NCBI RefSeq assembly: GCF_015245355.1 | Contig: NZ_CP063311.1 | Location: forward strand, 3,980,428 to 4,044,427 | Direction of reading: 5' to 3' | DNA from: Anabaenopsis elenkinii CCIBt3563 | GTDB taxonomy: Bacteria > Cyanobacteriota > Cyanobacteriia > Cyanobacteriales > Nostocaceae | Length of the DNA: 64,000 nucleotides | Shown: positions 26,520-36,220 of the stretch, one piece after another | How positions within the stretch are numbered: the first letter of the stretch is position 1 | Layout: every line of letters begins with the position of its first letter | Program-made: the position numbers and the translations under genes | The notes under the pieces: generated by a model | The model's input: the letters and a program-made list of their open reading frames with translations, nothing else | Databases searched by the model: none | What the model was told of the DNA's origin: nothing

Positions 26520-27871
26520 TGACTATTCAAGTTGAGTCTCTTCCCGTTTCTAACTCTCATGGTCTGCGGGATAGGGATGATTTTCTGACTGGGTTATTAA
26601 ATCAGGTAATTTCCACCCCAACCCAGGAGTGGTTACAAGAGTTACGCGCAATTGCAGATCATGGGTTACGTTATGCTACTATCCCCACTACCCGGAATGA
26701 GGAATGGCGTTTTACTGACTTGTCAGCTCTACGCCGAGTACAGTTTCATGTAGATACACAATTAAAATCAGCTGATATCTCGGCTGTAACTTTACCAGAA
26801 GCTGTTAACAGTCGTTTGGTGTTTGTTAATGGTGTTTATGCGCCGGATTTATCCGCAGTTGCAGATTTACCCCCTGGGGTTGTGGTCGGTAATTTGGCGG
26901 GTTTGTCCCCCTCTGAGCAGGAGCGTGTTAAACCCTATTTAGCAAAAGCTGAGGGTTCACAGGAGGTGTTTACTGCTCTTAATACTGCTGGAATTTCTGA
27001 TGCGGCGGTGTTGTGGGTGGGGAAAAATGTCAACGTTGAGAAGCCTATTCATCTGTTGTTTCTCAATACTGCAGGTGAGCAAGGGTGCATTTATCAGCCT
27101 CGTTGTTTGGTAGTGGCGGAGTCTAGTAGTAGTATAACTTTGGTAGAAGATTTTACTTTTACTGGGTTTGGAAACGGGGAAAACACTCAGAAGACGCCGG
27201 TTTACCTGACTAATGCGGTAACGGAAATTTGGCTGGGTGATAATGCTCAGGTGAATCATACTCGGTTAGCGCGTGAAGGTGTAGAAGCTTTTCATGTTGG
27301 GAAGACTGCTGTCACTCAGGCTCGTGATAGTCGATATACTTGTCATGCTGTGACTTTTGGGGGCCAGTTATCTCGCCACAATTTGGAAGTGTTCCAAACT
27401 GGTGAGCAAACTGAAACTATTCTTAATGGTTTGACGATGATTTCTCAGAAGCAGTTGGCTGATACTCACAGTGTCATCGCACTTAATCATCCCCATGGTA
27501 CAAGCAGACAATTACATAAGTGTATTGTAAGCGATCGCGCTCACGGGGTGTTCAATGGTAAAGTTCTTGTCCCCCAAGCAGCCCAGTTGACAGATGCAGG
27601 TCAGTTAAATCGCAACTTACTGCTATCACCACAAGCCAGAGTGGATACTAAACCACAATTGGAAATTACCGCCGATAATGTGAAGTGCGCTCATGGTGCT
27701 ACGGTTAGTCAATTGGAAGATGATGAAATATTTTATCTTCAAAGTCGGGGAATTAATCAAAGCGATGGGCGCAAGTTATTGATTAACGCTTTTGCTGCGG
27801 AAATTATTAATCACATCCCCGTCAAATCTCTGCAGAAGATACTATTAAACACGGTAAATAGTTATTCATGA
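26519..27871 (+). CDS. sufD: Fe-S cluster assembly protein SufD
   Basis: A 450-residue SufB paralogue with the typical beta-helix core and C-terminal segments ADNVKCAHGATVSQLEDDEIFYLQSRG and INAFAAEIINHIP. The His in CAHGATV corresponds to the ligand residue used at the SufB-SufD interface. Its start codon overlaps the sufC stop by one base, showing translational coupling. Confidence 0.96.
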   Translation: MTIQVESLPVSNSHGLRDRDDFLTGLLNQVISTPTQEWLQELRAIADHGLRYATIPTTRNEEWRFTDLSALRRVQFHVDTQLKSADISAVTLPEAVNSRLVFVNGVYAPDLSAVADLPPGVVVGNLAGLSPSEQERVKPYLAKAEGSQEVFTALNTAGISDAAVLWVGKNVNVEKPIHLLFLNTAGEQGCIYQPRCLVVAESSSSITLVEDFTFTGFGNGENTQKTPVYLTNAVTEIWLGDNAQVNHTRLAREGVEAFHVGKTAVTQARDSRYTCHAVTFGGQLSRHNLEVFQTGEQTETILNGLTMISQKQLADTHSVIALNHPHGTSRQLHKCIVSDRAHGVFNGKVLVPQAAQLTDAGQLNRNLLLSPQARVDTKPQLEITADNVKCAHGATVSQLEDDEIFYLQSRGINQSDGRKLLINAFAAEIINHIPVKSLQKILLNTVNSYS

Positions 27872-27901
27872 CTATTTATCATCACTAATGACTAATTACC
27901 C

Positions 27902-29164
27902 ATGACTTTCACCCCTACCAAAACCCTAGCTGACAAAGTTCGCCCTGACTTCCCCCTACTACATCAGGAAGTTAACGGTAAACCTTTGGTTTATCTGGAT
28001 AATGCTGCTACTTCTCAAAAACCTGTGTTCGTGTTAAATATCCTACGGAATTATTACGAACAGTATAACGCCAATGTGCATCGCGGTGCTCATACCCTCA
28101 GCGCTAAGGCCACTGATGCTTATGAAGCAGCACGAGATAAAGTCGGTAAGTTTATTAACGCTGCGTCACGTCAGGAAATCATCTATACTCGCAACGCCAG
28201 TGAAGCCATTAATTTGGTAGCTTACAGTTGGGGTATGAACAATTTGCAACCGGGGGATGAGATTATCCTGTCGGTGATGGAACACCACAGTAATATTGTT
28301 CCTTGGCAATTGGTAGCACAAAGAACCGGCGCAGTGTTAAAGTTTGTGGAGTTGACACCCACAGGTAGTTTTGATTTAGAGCAGTTTAAACAGCTAATTT
28401 GCCACAAAACTAAACTGGTAGCAGTTTGTCATGTTTCTAATACTTTAGGTTGCATTAACCCAGTCGCAGAAATTGCCACTATCGCTCACAGATATGGTGC
28501 GAAATTCTTGGTTGATGCTTGTCAAAGTTTACCTCATATGACCGTGGATGTACAGACAATAAACTGTGATTGGTTGGTAGCATCTGGTCACAAAATGTGC
28601 GCCCCCACTGGTATTGGTTTTTTGTATGGTAAGTTGGCAGTGTTGGAATCTATGCCACCATTTTTCGGTGGAGGTGAGATGATTGCTGATGTGTATTTAG
28701 ACCATTCTACCTACGCAGAATTACCCCATAAATTTGAAGCCGGTACCCCCGCTATTGCTGAGGCGATTGCCCTAGGGGCGGCGGTAGATTATCTTAGTAA
28801 TATTGGCATGGATAGAATCCACGCCTACGAAGCGGAACTCACCGCTTATTTATTCCAGAAATTAGCCCAAATACCCCAAGTTCAAGTTTATGGTCCCCAA
28901 CCTGACCCCGAAGGAGAAGGTAGAGCTGCTTTAGCTGCATTCACAGCTGCAGATGTCCACCCTAATGACCTATCGACATTATTAGATCAAGAAGGTGTGG
29001 CTATTCGCTCTGGACACCATTGCACTCAACCTTTGCACCGTTACTTAGGTTTACCGGGAACCGCACGGGTAAGTTTATCTTTCTATAACACCCGCGAAGA
29101 AATTGATATTTTCATCAAGGCTTTGCAGGAAACCCTGGACTTTTTTGCTGGTTTCCAGGCTTAA
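27902..29164 (+). CDS. sufS: cysteine desulfurase SufS
   Basis: A 420-residue class V PLP enzyme. It contains [16 protein letters not shown], the PLP lysine in [18 protein letters not shown] and the catalytic cysteine in [11 protein letters not shown] near residue 372, the group II (SufS) loop. It supplies persulfide sulfur from cysteine to SufBCD, normally via SufE, which is not in this operon. It follows sufD by 30 bp and ends the operon at a small hairpin. Confidence 0.97.
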   Translation: MTFTPTKTLADKVRPDFPLLHQEVNGKPLVYLDNAATSQKPVFVLNILRNYYEQYNANVHRGAHTLSAKATDAYEAARDKVGKFINAASRQEIIYTRNASEAINLVAYSWGMNNLQPGDEIILSVMEHHSNIVPWQLVAQRTGAVLKFVELTPTGSFDLEQFKQLICHKTKLVAVCHVSNTLGCINPVAEIATIAHRYGAKFLVDACQSLPHMTVDVQTINCDWLVASGHKMCAPTGIGFLYGKLAVLESMPPFFGGGEMIADVYLDHSTYAELPHKFEAGTPAIAEAIALGAAVDYLSNIGMDRIHAYEAELTAYLFQKLAQIPQVQVYGPQPDPEGEGRAALAAFTAADVHPNDLSTLLDQEGVAIRSGHHCTQPLHRYLGLPGTARVSLSFYNTREEIDIFIKALQETLDFFAGFQA

Positions 29165-29169
29165 ATGTG

Positions 29170-29190
29170 AGGTGGGTCATTCCCACCTTT
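29170..29190 (+). terminator. hairpin terminator after sufS
   Basis: AGGTGGG (29170-29176) pairs with CCCACCT (29182-29188) around TCATT, then a short T-rich tract. It lies six bases after the sufS stop. Confidence 0.65.
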
Positions 29191-29247
29191 GTTACATAAC
29201 AGCGAAAGCACTTATACTAATTAACACAGGTTTTCCGTAGTTACTAA

Positions 29248-29547
29248 TTATCGTTGTTGATAATGACGACAACCCCCACAAGGACCACTGGGGTTAACAG
29301 CACAGCGGATATAACCAGAGCGAGCATTAAATTTACAACTAATATCACCGATGAGATAACCCACACCTTCCAAATAATAGCGATCGCGAAGCGGTGCTGC
29401 AAGCAGATCCCTTTGAATGGGTGTTTGTGACTGAGTAGCTACTTGTCTCATCCGTCGGGTCAGGTGAGAATGGGTTTTACGAATCACCCACAGGGAAAAC
29501 AGAGAAGGTAATAAACCAACGGTCATTACTAATAGGGTCTTCAACAC
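29248..29547 (-). CDS. DUF6464-type membrane-anchored protein with repeat insertion
   Basis: A 99-residue protein with an N-terminal membrane helix (about residues 3-20) and a C-terminal CAVNPSGPCGGCRHYQQR segment whose cysteines (CKF, CAVN, CGGC) may bind metal. This C-terminal signature recurs in cyanobacterial DUF6464 proteins. The start is a GTG at 29547; an ATG at 29525 is possible. Residues about 46-57 (RDLLAAPLRDRY) are encoded by a dispersed 32-bp repeat (29380-29411), inserted in frame. Function unknown. Confidence 0.7.
   Translation of the reverse strand: MLKTLLVMTVGLLPSLFSLWVIRKTHSHLTRRMRQVATQSQTPIQRDLLAAPLRDRYYLEGVGYLIGDISCKFNARSGYIRCAVNPSGPCGGCRHYQQR
29380..29411. repeat. 32-bp dispersed repeat inside a gene
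   Basis: Matches 6518-6549 with three mismatches. It lies within the DUF6464-type gene and is translated in frame as part of RDLLAAPLRDRY. Confidence 0.8.
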
Positions 29548-29760
29548 CTGATCTTGGCCTTTTGTTATACGCTAACTACCTGATCCGATGTTAGCAACGG
29601 GGTGATTACTTTGGTATAAGGTTTAAATGATAAAAATATAATCAGATATAGTCAGATATTTAACTGGAATTGTATAGCAAGTTAATGGTGACGCTATACA
29701 AGCTACCGGTAAAATGCACAAAGTTCATAAACAGATGATAGGGATGATGGGAGGCAAAAA

Positions 29761-30492
29761 ATGGCATTGGCTGACTTAAGAATTGTATTAGTGGAACCAG
29801 CAGGACCCTTGAACCTAGGGTCAATCGCCAGGGTAATGAAGAATTTTGGTTTACATAACCTAGTCTTAGTCAATCCCCAATGCGAACCACTGTCACCGGA
29901 AGCCATGAAAATGGCAGTTCATGCCAAGGAGATTTTAGAATCTGCGGTATTAGTACCCACATTATCAGCAGCATTGCATGGATGTGTCCGGGCGATCGCC
30001 ACCACAGCACGGGTACGTGATTGGGACACACCCTTAGAAAATCCCCGCAGCGCCCTACCCTGGTTATTAGAGTCACCAGAAGACCCCGCCGCCCTCATTT
30101 TTGGTAGAGAAGACCGGGGTTTAAGCAATGAAGAACTCAATTATGCTCAGAGGTTTGTTCGCATTCCCACCAGTGACAATTATTCATCCCTGAATTTAGC
30201 CTCAGCTGTGGGTATTTGCTGTTATGAGCTAGCACAAACAGCACCACCGACAACGCCACCTCCCAGCCTGGAACTGGCATCTTTGGATATAGTAGAAAAC
30301 TACTATCAGCAGTTAGAATCTCTACTACTAGATATTGGTTACTTGTATCCCCATACAGCCGCTAGTCGCATGGCTAAATTCCGGCAATTGTATAATCGCG
30401 CGCACCTGCAAAGGAAGGAGGTAGATATGTTGCGCGGTATCCTCCGACAGATAGAATGGGTGATTAAAACCAAGAGTCATCAGCAAAACTGA
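29761..30492 (+). CDS. trmJ: SPOUT tRNA/rRNA 2'-O-methyltransferase, TrmJ type
   Basis: A 243-residue SpoU-class methylase. Motif 1 is VLVEPAGPLNLGSIARVMKNFG at the N-terminus, motif 2 LIFGREDRGLSNEEL near 115 and motif 3 IPTSDNYSSLNLASAVGI near 140. The short C-terminal helical extension fits TrmJ, which methylates the ribose at tRNA position 32. GGAGG lies seven bases before the ATG. Other SPOUT paralogues are possible. Confidence 0.85.
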   Translation: MALADLRIVLVEPAGPLNLGSIARVMKNFGLHNLVLVNPQCEPLSPEAMKMAVHAKEILESAVLVPTLSAALHGCVRAIATTARVRDWDTPLENPRSALPWLLESPEDPAALIFGREDRGLSNEELNYAQRFVRIPTSDNYSSLNLASAVGICCYELAQTAPPTTPPPSLELASLDIVENYYQQLESLLLDIGYLYPHTAASRMAKFRQLYNRAHLQRKEVDMLRGILRQIEWVIKTKSHQQN

Positions 30493-30652
30493 TGATTTAA
30501 CCTCAGAAAATCTACGAAATTATCCCCTGAAAACAGTCAAAATAGCTTACACTAAACATGAAAAGGCTACTGGTAAGTTTTGGTATGGCTACGCCACGCA
30601 AGCTATCGGGAGTTGGCACCCGAAACATTCGAGTGGGTGACAAGGAGTAACA

Positions 30653-32053
30653 GTGTCAGATTCAAGTGGCAAACTAAGAAACTTTTCGCGCAGTCAACCG
30701 ACAAACCGCCGTCCACGTCAGAGTAACGGCCAAAAGGTGGTGAAGAAAAAAGTAAAAGTTATTCATCAGCAGCGTTCTCCCAAACAAGAAGTAGCCTTCA
30801 CGCCCCACAATTATAATATCCCCCGCTCTCAACCAGTGCTAGTCATGCCCACAGGGGTAAAACCCATCCCACATCAGAAAGGGACTAAAGCACAAGTAAA
30901 AAGAGTCCGGGGAAACAACCCAGCAATGCCAAAAAGGGGCAGACGAGTATCGCGGAAAACGCGGTTAAAGCCCATGGCTAGAACCATGTTATATGCTTTG
31001 CGTTTGTTGATTGTTGGAGTGGGTGTCGGTGCGATTGTGGGGACGGTGTTGTCAGTGTTAGACCCCGCTAGTCGTATGCCCAGTCATTCTAGAACAGAGT
31101 ACCCTAATCTGGGGAGTAATCAGCAGCAAGTTATACATAACTCTCCTGGTTTATATTTATCCCAGGAAATTACCCCCTTGAAAGATGCTATCCAAAATCT
31201 GGCTAATGGAAACCCCAATCTCACACCAGGGGTGTTCTTGGTAGACTTAGGGACTGGTGGCTATGTAGATGTGAATGGAGCAAGCAGTTTTTCGGCTGCT
31301 AGCACCATTAAAGTACCACTTCTGATCGCCTTTTTCCAAGATGTGGATGCCGGTAAAATCCGCCTGGATGAAATGCTGACCATGGAACAAAATATGATCG
31401 CCGGTGGGTCGGGAAATCTGCAATATGAAAAAGTGGGAACTCAGTATAGCGCCATGGAAATCGCTACTCGCATGAGTACAATCAGCGATAACACTGCTAC
31501 TAATATGCTGATTGCGCGATTAGGAGGTATGGAAGCCCTAAATCAGCGGTTTCAAATTTGGGGACTCGCCGCTACAGCTATTCGTAATCCCCTCCCGGAT
31601 TTATCAGGAACCAATACCACTAGCCCCAGGGATTTGGTGAATTTGCTGGCTATGGTAAATCAGGGGAATTTAGTCAGTATGCGATCGCGGGACCTTATCC
31701 TTGATATTATGCGTCGTACAGAGCGCAATCATCTCCTACCCTCCGGTTTAGGATCAGAGGCAAGAATACACCACAAAACAGGTGATATTGGCACTATGTT
31801 GGGTGACGTGGGTTTAATTGATATCCCCACAGGTAAACGCTACATTGCGGCTGTGATGATACAACGCCCCCACAATCACCCGGAAGCTGAAAAACTAATT
31901 AGCTCTATTTCTAGGGCTGCTTACCAACAATTTAATCAGAATCCCCCACCCAATCAATTAATTACCCCCCCGGTATCTCCCAATATGGTTAACACTATCC
32001 CCCCTAGTACTCACACCCCCTTCTCGACTCCACAACCATTCCCTTCTAGATAA
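30653..32053 (+). CDS. membrane-anchored class A beta-lactamase-fold serine hydrolase
   Basis: A 466-residue protein from a GTG preceded by AAGGAG. Residues 1-110 are basic and low in complexity, a membrane helix spans about 113-136, and the serine hydrolase domain covers 165-430, so it sits outside the membrane. The catalytic motifs are S217-T-I-K220, S278-D-N280 and H374-K-T-G377. The omega-loop Glu of true class A beta-lactamases is missing: the region reads RNPLPDLSGTNTTSPRD, shortened. A role in peptidoglycan metabolism is therefore more likely than drug hydrolysis. The Pro-rich C-terminus is disordered. psb28-type gene follows by 17 bp. Confidence 0.8.
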   Translation: MSDSSGKLRNFSRSQPTNRRPRQSNGQKVVKKKVKVIHQQRSPKQEVAFTPHNYNIPRSQPVLVMPTGVKPIPHQKGTKAQVKRVRGNNPAMPKRGRRVSRKTRLKPMARTMLYALRLLIVGVGVGAIVGTVLSVLDPASRMPSHSRTEYPNLGSNQQQVIHNSPGLYLSQEITPLKDAIQNLANGNPNLTPGVFLVDLGTGGYVDVNGASSFSAASTIKVPLLIAFFQDVDAGKIRLDEMLTMEQNMIAGGSGNLQYEKVGTQYSAMEIATRMSTISDNTATNMLIARLGGMEALNQRFQIWGLAATAIRNPLPDLSGTNTTSPRDLVNLLAMVNQGNLVSMRSRDLILDIMRRTERNHLLPSGLGSEARIHHKTGDIGTMLGDVGLIDIPTGKRYIAAVMIQRPHNHPEAEKLISSISRAAYQQFNQNPPPNQLITPPVSPNMVNTIPPSTHTPFSTPQPFPSR

Positions 32054-32070
32054 CTTTTACCCAATCGCTC

Positions 32071-32439
32071 ATGACATCTACCACCCCTTCCATCCAATTC
32101 TTTGCGGGTATTTTTGAAGAACTCAGTAACATCAGTCTGCGGCGGGAAGTCCGCACTGGTAAACGGATCGTCGTGATGAGTTTCAGTCAACTGCAAGCTT
32201 TGGTAAGATTCAACAGCTTCACCAAAAAATCTTTAAATTCTTTACTATTAACCGATGAAGAGGGGGAAATTAGGGTTACCCCTTCGGGAACTAAATTTAT
32301 TTTCGGCGGTGATGAGGGGGACGAATTACAAAGAGTAGAGTGTAAATTTGAAGTTGAGCAAGATGACCATTGGGAAAGAGTGATGAGATTTTTGCACCGC
32401 TATGCTACAGCTAACGGTATGGAATATGGGGAAAAATGA
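32071..32439 (+). CDS. psb28: Psb28-family photosystem II assembly protein, divergent paralogue
   Basis: A 122-residue protein whose ends fit Psb28: an N-terminal IQFFAGIFEELSN strand and a C-terminal EQDDHWERVMRFLHRYATANGMEYG, where Psb28 has EEWDRFMRFMERYAEANGL. The middle is poorly conserved, which suggests the second paralogue (Psb28-2) rather than the main Psb28. Psb28 proteins bind PSII assembly intermediates near CP47 and cytochrome b559. It lies 17 bp after the serine hydrolase gene and is probably co-transcribed. Confidence 0.8.
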   Translation: MTSTTPSIQFFAGIFEELSNISLRREVRTGKRIVVMSFSQLQALVRFNSFTKKSLNSLLLTDEEGEIRVTPSGTKFIFGGDEGDELQRVECKFEVEQDDHWERVMRFLHRYATANGMEYGEK

Positions 32440-32532
32440 TTCTGGGTTACCCAACCTCACCAGAGAAATCGGGTAATTCACCATGTAAACTCAAAAAAAC
32501 ATTTAGTAAATTCACAGTTCTAGGAGTAAAAT

Positions 32533-33663
32533 TTAAGTCTTTTGATAACGCATTCCCGGGAGTTGACAAACTAACCCCATAAGTTCTAACTGTAATAATG
32601 TGCTGGAAACTAAGCCTGTATTCATCCCTGTTTTTTGCACAATTAAATCAAAGTGTAAAATATCAGAGTCAATGACATCCATAACTCGCTGTAGTTCTGG
32701 CTGTAAACTCGGTAATTTTACCTTTTGTGGAACCTGTTCCGGGATGGGTGTAGTGTCGATGGTATCCAGTTTGGGGATAGCTCCGAGCATTGTTAACAGT
32801 TCGTCTAATTCCCTGAGAACCAAAGAAGCACCTTGACTGAGTAATTTTAAACACCCTTGGGATGGATAATCATCGATTCTTCCCGGTAATGCATAGACAT
32901 CTCTACCAAATTCATTAGCATAGGTAGCCGTAATTAAAGCCCCAGACTTAGCAGGCGCTTCCATAACCAAAACTGCACGGCTTAAACCAGCAATAATCCG
33001 ATTACGCCGGGGAAAGTGAGTGCGGTCTGGTGGGGTTTTGGCGGAATATTCACTCACTACTAACCCTTGACTCAAAATCTGTTTATACAAATCGCGATTT
33101 TTTTGGGGATAAATGACATCTACACCGGTTCCTAAAACTGCTATGGTTCTTCCCCCTGCTTTCATCGCCGCCAAATGACTTTCTGTATCAATTCCCTCCG
33201 CCATCCCAGATACCACTGTAAAGCCATTTTTAGCCAAAGCTGCACTAATTTGGCGAGTCCAACGAATACCATAGTCTGAAGGTCGCCGCGTTCCCACAAT
33301 TCCCACCATGGGTGTTTGTCCCAGATTCTCCTGGAGATCCACTTGACCCCGATAATACAAAACTGGGGGTGGGGTGGGAGTTTCCAGTAATAACCGAGGA
33401 TAATCTGGCTCCACTGGTGTCCAAAAATGGGGGTTTTCTTGGTGATGTTGGGTGAGTAATTGTTCTGGAACTACACCCTCGCGCTGTGCAATTACTTTCT
33501 CTAAGGTCAGAGAACCAAAACCTTCAACTTCTCTTAACTGGGCTTTGCTAGCATTCCAAGCTGTAGAGAGGTTGCCAAAATGCTGGTTAAGCCGTTGCAT
33601 TAACACTGGACCCACCCCGGAAATTTGCGCCCAAGCTAGCCAATACGCTTTTTCTTCTGCCAC
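32533..33663 (-). CDS. dprA: DNA-processing protein DprA (Smf)
   Basis: A 376-residue protein with an N-terminal helix-hairpin-helix/SAM-like region (AQISGVGPVLMQRL), the extended Rossmann fold with VGIVGTRRPSDYG, VSGMAEGIDTESHLAA, AVLGTGVDVIYP and FPRRNRIIAGLS, and a C-terminal winged helix (about 310-370). DprA loads RecA on incoming single-stranded DNA during natural transformation. The gene stands alone on the minus strand. Confidence 0.95.
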   Translation of the reverse strand: MAEEKAYWLAWAQISGVGPVLMQRLNQHFGNLSTAWNASKAQLREVEGFGSLTLEKVIAQREGVVPEQLLTQHHQENPHFWTPVEPDYPRLLLETPTPPPVLYYRGQVDLQENLGQTPMVGIVGTRRPSDYGIRWTRQISAALAKNGFTVVSGMAEGIDTESHLAAMKAGGRTIAVLGTGVDVIYPQKNRDLYKQILSQGLVVSEYSAKTPPDRTHFPRRNRIIAGLSRAVLVMEAPAKSGALITATYANEFGRDVYALPGRIDDYPSQGCLKLLSQGASLVLRELDELLTMLGAIPKLDTIDTTPIPEQVPQKVKLPSLQPELQRVMDVIDSDILHFDLIVQKTGMNTGLVSSTLLQLELMGLVCQLPGMRYQKT

Positions 33664-33869
33664 GATTAAGTATTCCGATAAAACCTATCTAAAGTTAGCT
33701 AATATTTGTACTGACAGCAGATTTAATCTGAGTAGAAGGGCGGGCTTTCCTACCCACCCTAGAAGAGTTTTACCATTTATATTTACTATATTTCTAGTAG
33801 TTTCCCACATAAAGGCCTAGTGAATACTCACAAAGCGTTAACCTAGAGACTAGAGACTCAAAACGGACT

Positions 33870-34448
33870 ATGACACCAGAAGAAATTGCAGGGACGCTGA
33901 CAAAATTATTTAGCAGCACGGAAATTAAAGCGATCGCACCTGGATCGTGGCAGGTGGAAAGCTCTAATTTTCGGTTATTGGTGCTACTATCTGAAGATAA
34001 TACATGGTTAAGAATTTTACTGCCTATTGTTCCACTGACACAAGCCCAACCATTTTTAGCGCAATTTTTAGAAGCGAACTTTGATGATACCCAAGAAGTA
34101 CGTTATGCTTTGTTTGATAGTGTAATTTGGGCAGTGTATCAACATAATAGTCAAACTTTGGTGAGTGAAGATTTTGCCAGTGCCATCAGCCGAGTAGTAT
34201 CTTTATATCAAGCTGGTTTAGATAACGTTTTTCATCGTCTGATGGAAACCCGCATTCGGCAAATTATCCAGACAGCGAAGCAGCAAGGACAATCACTGCA
34301 AGGGACAATGCAAAACCTAGAACGTTTTTATGCAGAAGGATTACTAGGTGAAAATAACCAAACATCCCAAGACACAGAACAAGTTTTAACAGCTTGGTGG
34401 AGTCAATTAGAACGTCTGTGGAACGAAGTTGAGATTACACCTGAATAG
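33870..34448 (+). CDS. conserved cyanobacterial-type protein, unknown
   Basis: A 192-residue acidic protein. The first 125 residues alternate strands and helices (SSNFRLLVLLSEDNTWLRILLPI, VRYALFDSVIWAVYQH) in a way that recalls YbjN/type III chaperone-like folds, and the C-terminal part is helical with QxxGQSLQGTMQNLERFYAEGLL. No catalytic motif, signal peptide or membrane span. The next gene starts 32 bp on. Fold assignment is a guess. Confidence 0.6.
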   Translation: MTPEEIAGTLTKLFSSTEIKAIAPGSWQVESSNFRLLVLLSEDNTWLRILLPIVPLTQAQPFLAQFLEANFDDTQEVRYALFDSVIWAVYQHNSQTLVSEDFASAISRVVSLYQAGLDNVFHRLMETRIRQIIQTAKQQGQSLQGTMQNLERFYAEGLLGENNQTSQDTEQVLTAWWSQLERLWNEVEITPE

Positions 34449-34479
34449 AAGAAAAGCCTTGATAGATCTGAACAAATTC

Positions 34480-34875
34480 ATGGATATAATTGAAATTCTC
34501 AAACAAGACTATCAAAGATTTCCCCTGAATCAGACATATAGCATTTATACCGAAAACGTTTACTTTCAAGATCCATTAACCAAATTTCGGGGAATTAAAC
34601 GCTATGAGCAGATGATTAAATTCATCCAGAAATGGTTTATTAATCCCCATATGGAAGTACATAATATTCAACTTTTAGGAGACAATATCAAAACTGAGTG
34701 GACACTCAGCTGGAATACACCAGTACCTTGGAAACCGAGAATTTCCATCTCCGGCTGCAGTGAATTAACACTCGACGATGCTAGCCTAATTATTTCCCAC
34801 ATAGATTACTGGTACTGTTCACCCCTAGATGTAATTAAACAGCATTTTTACCTATCTCCTACCATAAAAGGTTAA
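34480..34875 (+). CDS. DUF2358 / NTF2-like protein
   Basis: A 131-residue protein from the ATG at 34480; an upstream in-frame TTG at 34429 would overlap the previous gene. It matches the DUF2358 pattern: LKQDYQRFP, IYTENVYFQDPLTKFRG, YEQMIKFIQKWF and a C-terminal SHIDYW. This is a SnoaL/NTF2-like alpha-beta barrel common in cyanobacteria and plastids with no known ligand. It probably forms a short operon with the gene before it. Confidence 0.75.
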   Translation: MDIIEILKQDYQRFPLNQTYSIYTENVYFQDPLTKFRGIKRYEQMIKFIQKWFINPHMEVHNIQLLGDNIKTEWTLSWNTPVPWKPRISISGCSELTLDDASLIISHIDYWYCSPLDVIKQHFYLSPTIKG

Positions 34876-34945
34876 AGCATTTATTTTGTGAAAACAGTTG
34901 ATAATGTAAATAAATGTAAAAATCCTGAACAGGACGTAATCATCC

Positions 34946-36133
34946 ATGCGCGTAATTTTGATGACAGGTAAAGGTGGCGTAGGTAAAACCTCCGTTGCTG
35001 CGGCCACTGGACTGCGTTGTGCAGAACTAGGCTATCGCACACTAGTTTTAAGTACAGACCCCGCCCACTCCTTAGCAGACAGTTTCGATTTAGAAATGGG
35101 ACATGCACCGAGGGAAATTCGCCGGAATTTGTGGGGTGCGGAGCTCGACGCGCTACAGGAACTAGAAGGAAATTGGGGTGCTGTGAAGCGTTACATCACC
35201 CAAGTATTACAAGCTAGGGGTTTAGAAGGGGTTCAAGCCGAAGAATTAGCCATCTTACCGGGTATGGATGAGATTTTTGGCTTAGTCAGGATGAAACGCC
35301 ATTATGACGAAGGGGACTTTGATGTTTTGATTATCGACTCGGCCCCCACTGGGACTGCATTACGTCTGCTGAGTTTACCGGAAGTGGGCGGTTGGTATAT
35401 GCGCCGTTTTTATAAGCCATTTCAAAATATCTCGGTGGCGTTGCGACCTCTGGTGGAACCTTTGTTTAGACCCATTGCGGGTTTTTCTCTCCCAGATAAA
35501 GAGGTGATGGATGCACCTTATGAATTTTATGAGCAAATTGAAGCCCTGGAAAAAGTATTAACTGATAATACTCAAACCTCCGTGCGCCTGGTGACTAACC
35601 CGGAAAAGATGGTGATTAAAGAATCTCTGCGGGCCCATGCTTATCTGAGTTTATATAATGTGGCTACAGATTTAGTCATAGCTAACCGTATTATTCCCCC
35701 GGAGGTGCAAGATCCCTTTTTCCAACGTTGGAAAGACAACCAGCAGCAATATCGCCACGAAATACATGATAATTTTCTGCCTCTACCTGTTAAGGAAGTA
35801 CCCCTGTTTTCTGAGGAGATGTGTGGCCTAGCAGCTTTAGAACGGTTAAAGGAAACTCTCTACAAGGATGAAGACCCAACTCAGGTATATTACAAAGAAA
35901 CAACTATTAGAGTTGTGCAAGAGCAAAACCAATATAGTTTGGAACTTTATTTACCCGGTATTCCTAAGAGCCAAGTTCAACTGAGTAAAACAGGTGATGA
36001 ATTAAATATTACCATCGGCAATCACCGGCGTAATTTAGTATTGCCCCAAGCCTTGGCAGCTTTACAACCAGGAGGAGCGAAGATGGAAGACGACTATCTC
36101 AAAATTCGGTTTACTGACAATGTAAAGGCTTAA
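34946..36133 (+). CDS. ArsA/Get3-family ATPase with CS/HSP20 tail
   Basis: A 395-residue SIMIBI ATPase with deviant Walker [10 protein letters not shown] (residues 8-16), switch [11 protein letters not shown] near 39 and the switch II/A-loop segment [18 protein letters not shown] near 131. Residues about 310-390 ([20 protein letters not shown]...) form an HSP20/CS-like domain, the ArsA_HSP20 tail seen in bacterial and plastid Get3 relatives. A role in handling membrane or client proteins is more likely than arsenite pumping, since no arsB or arsR is near. Single ATPase domain, so it would work as a dimer. Confidence 0.88.
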   Translation: MRVILMTGKGGVGKTSVAAATGLRCAELGYRTLVLSTDPAHSLADSFDLEMGHAPREIRRNLWGAELDALQELEGNWGAVKRYITQVLQARGLEGVQAEELAILPGMDEIFGLVRMKRHYDEGDFDVLIIDSAPTGTALRLLSLPEVGGWYMRRFYKPFQNISVALRPLVEPLFRPIAGFSLPDKEVMDAPYEFYEQIEALEKVLTDNTQTSVRLVTNPEKMVIKESLRAHAYLSLYNVATDLVIANRIIPPEVQDPFFQRWKDNQQQYRHEIHDNFLPLPVKEVPLFSEEMCGLAALERLKETLYKDEDPTQVYYKETTIRVVQEQNQYSLELYLPGIPKSQVQLSKTGDELNITIGNHRRNLVLPQALAALQPGGAKMEDDYLKIRFTDNVKA

Positions 36134-36220
36134 TTTTATTGATCAAGCAAAAGTAGAGAGAAAATCAGCTAAAAATCTCTACTTTTGACTTGATAATTAT
36201 TTAGATTTAAGATTTAATTG

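Noticed and set aside
32011..32196. 61-codon minus-strand frame spanning the hydrolase-psb28 junction
   Set aside because: Antisense overlap with two well supported genes and no supporting motif.
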